13,768 nucleotides of DNA from Promethearchaeota archaeon (GTDB taxonomy: Archaea > Asgardarchaeota > Lokiarchaeia > Sigyniarchaeales > Promethearchaeaceae): contig WJKO01000128.1 in assembly GCA_014729055.1 (NCBI GenBank), positions 1-13,768 on the forward strand, read 5' to 3'. Below, piece after piece: positions 13,686 to 13,768 of this stretch. The notes below the pieces were generated by a model. That model searched no databases. It was given only the letters and a program-made list of their open reading frames with translations, and was not told the DNA's origin. The number at the start of each line of letters is the position of its first letter. Position 1 is the first letter of the stretch. The position numbers and the translations under genes are program-made.

Positions 13686-13768
13686 CTCCTAGCCGTTTTG
13701 AAGGGCCAGCGCCTTGATTCCAAAGATTTCGTTTTCTTTGGGGGTGAAGCACCTTTCTTTTTTTGAAA
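13686..13768 (+). other. Flank beyond the right att site, no gene seen
   Basis: No coding region can be supported here. Two hairpin-forming sequences are present: CCAAAG...CTTTGG (about 13720-13741) and GGTG-AAG-CACC (13743-13753) followed by TTTCTTTTTTT. The second has the form of an intrinsic terminator on the plus strand, but no plus-strand gene ends here. Confidence 0.3.

Noticed and set aside
13629..13740. Complete tRNA-Leu or other tRNA at the right end
   Set aside because: GGCGCTGG further along looked like a Leu anticodon stem with a CAA loop, but the stem has a C-C mismatch, the stretch to the T arm is too long for a variable arm, and the 5' acceptor strand GCCGAAG is missing.
1..13768. 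CRISPR array or insertion sequence
   Set aside because: No regularly spaced repeats and no transposase gene or transposon-type terminal repeats were seen; the only recombinase is the tyrosine integrase.

Overview
The window looks like a roughly 13.5 kb integrated mobile element of an archaeon. The archaeal assignment rests on TATA-type promoters placed for leaderless or short-leader mRNAs, Shine-Dalgarno sequences of the GGAGGTGA type in front of some operon genes, tRNA 3' ends without an encoded CCA, an RPA-type OB fold, AbrB and ribbon-helix-helix regulators, and an archaeal-type tyrosine integrase with a C-terminal zinc ribbon. The DNA is AT-rich. The lineage cannot be fixed from the sequence; a euryarchaeal methanogen is a guess.

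Boundaries: both ends carry the 3' end of a tRNA gene on the minus strand (131-150 and 13629-13663), sharing the 12-mer ATGCCGAAGGCG. Just inside each fragment lies one copy of a 12-bp inverted repeat, TGTTACAGGGAC (156-167 and 13607-13618), as expected for integrase arm sites. Neither fragment is a complete tRNA, so the intact gene must lie outside the window, or the locus is a tandem array of insertions.

Left end (1-914, plus strand): the tail of an outside gene, attL, a tiny AbrB-type regulator and a three-helix membrane protein.

Centre (915-10308, minus strand): a tight three-gene operon that is the cargo. Its order is a 629-aa protein with an N-terminal RPA-like OB fold and a zinc-binding Cys cluster, then a 2049-aa helicase with zinc ribbons, a DUF1998-type Cys cluster and two phospholipase-D domains, then a radical SAM enzyme. 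This recalls DISARM (DrmA helicase, DrmB DUF1998, DrmC PLD) fused into one chain, or the giant DruE helicase of Druantia. No methyltransferase is present, and a radical SAM enzyme takes the third position. I infer an undescribed or little-described anti-phage or anti-plasmid system.

Right control module (10310-11462): two 23-bp repeats in the cargo promoter region, then a minus-strand operon of four tiny overlapping genes, two of them ribbon-helix-helix proteins. A divergent promoter with two palindromes serves this operon and a winged-helix gene on the plus strand.

Right end (11463-13768): the winged-helix gene converges on the integrase gene, and the two share a hairpin terminator. The integrase promoter lies in a palindrome and its start codon in the loop of a predicted hairpin; its first catalytic Arg appears replaced by Glu.
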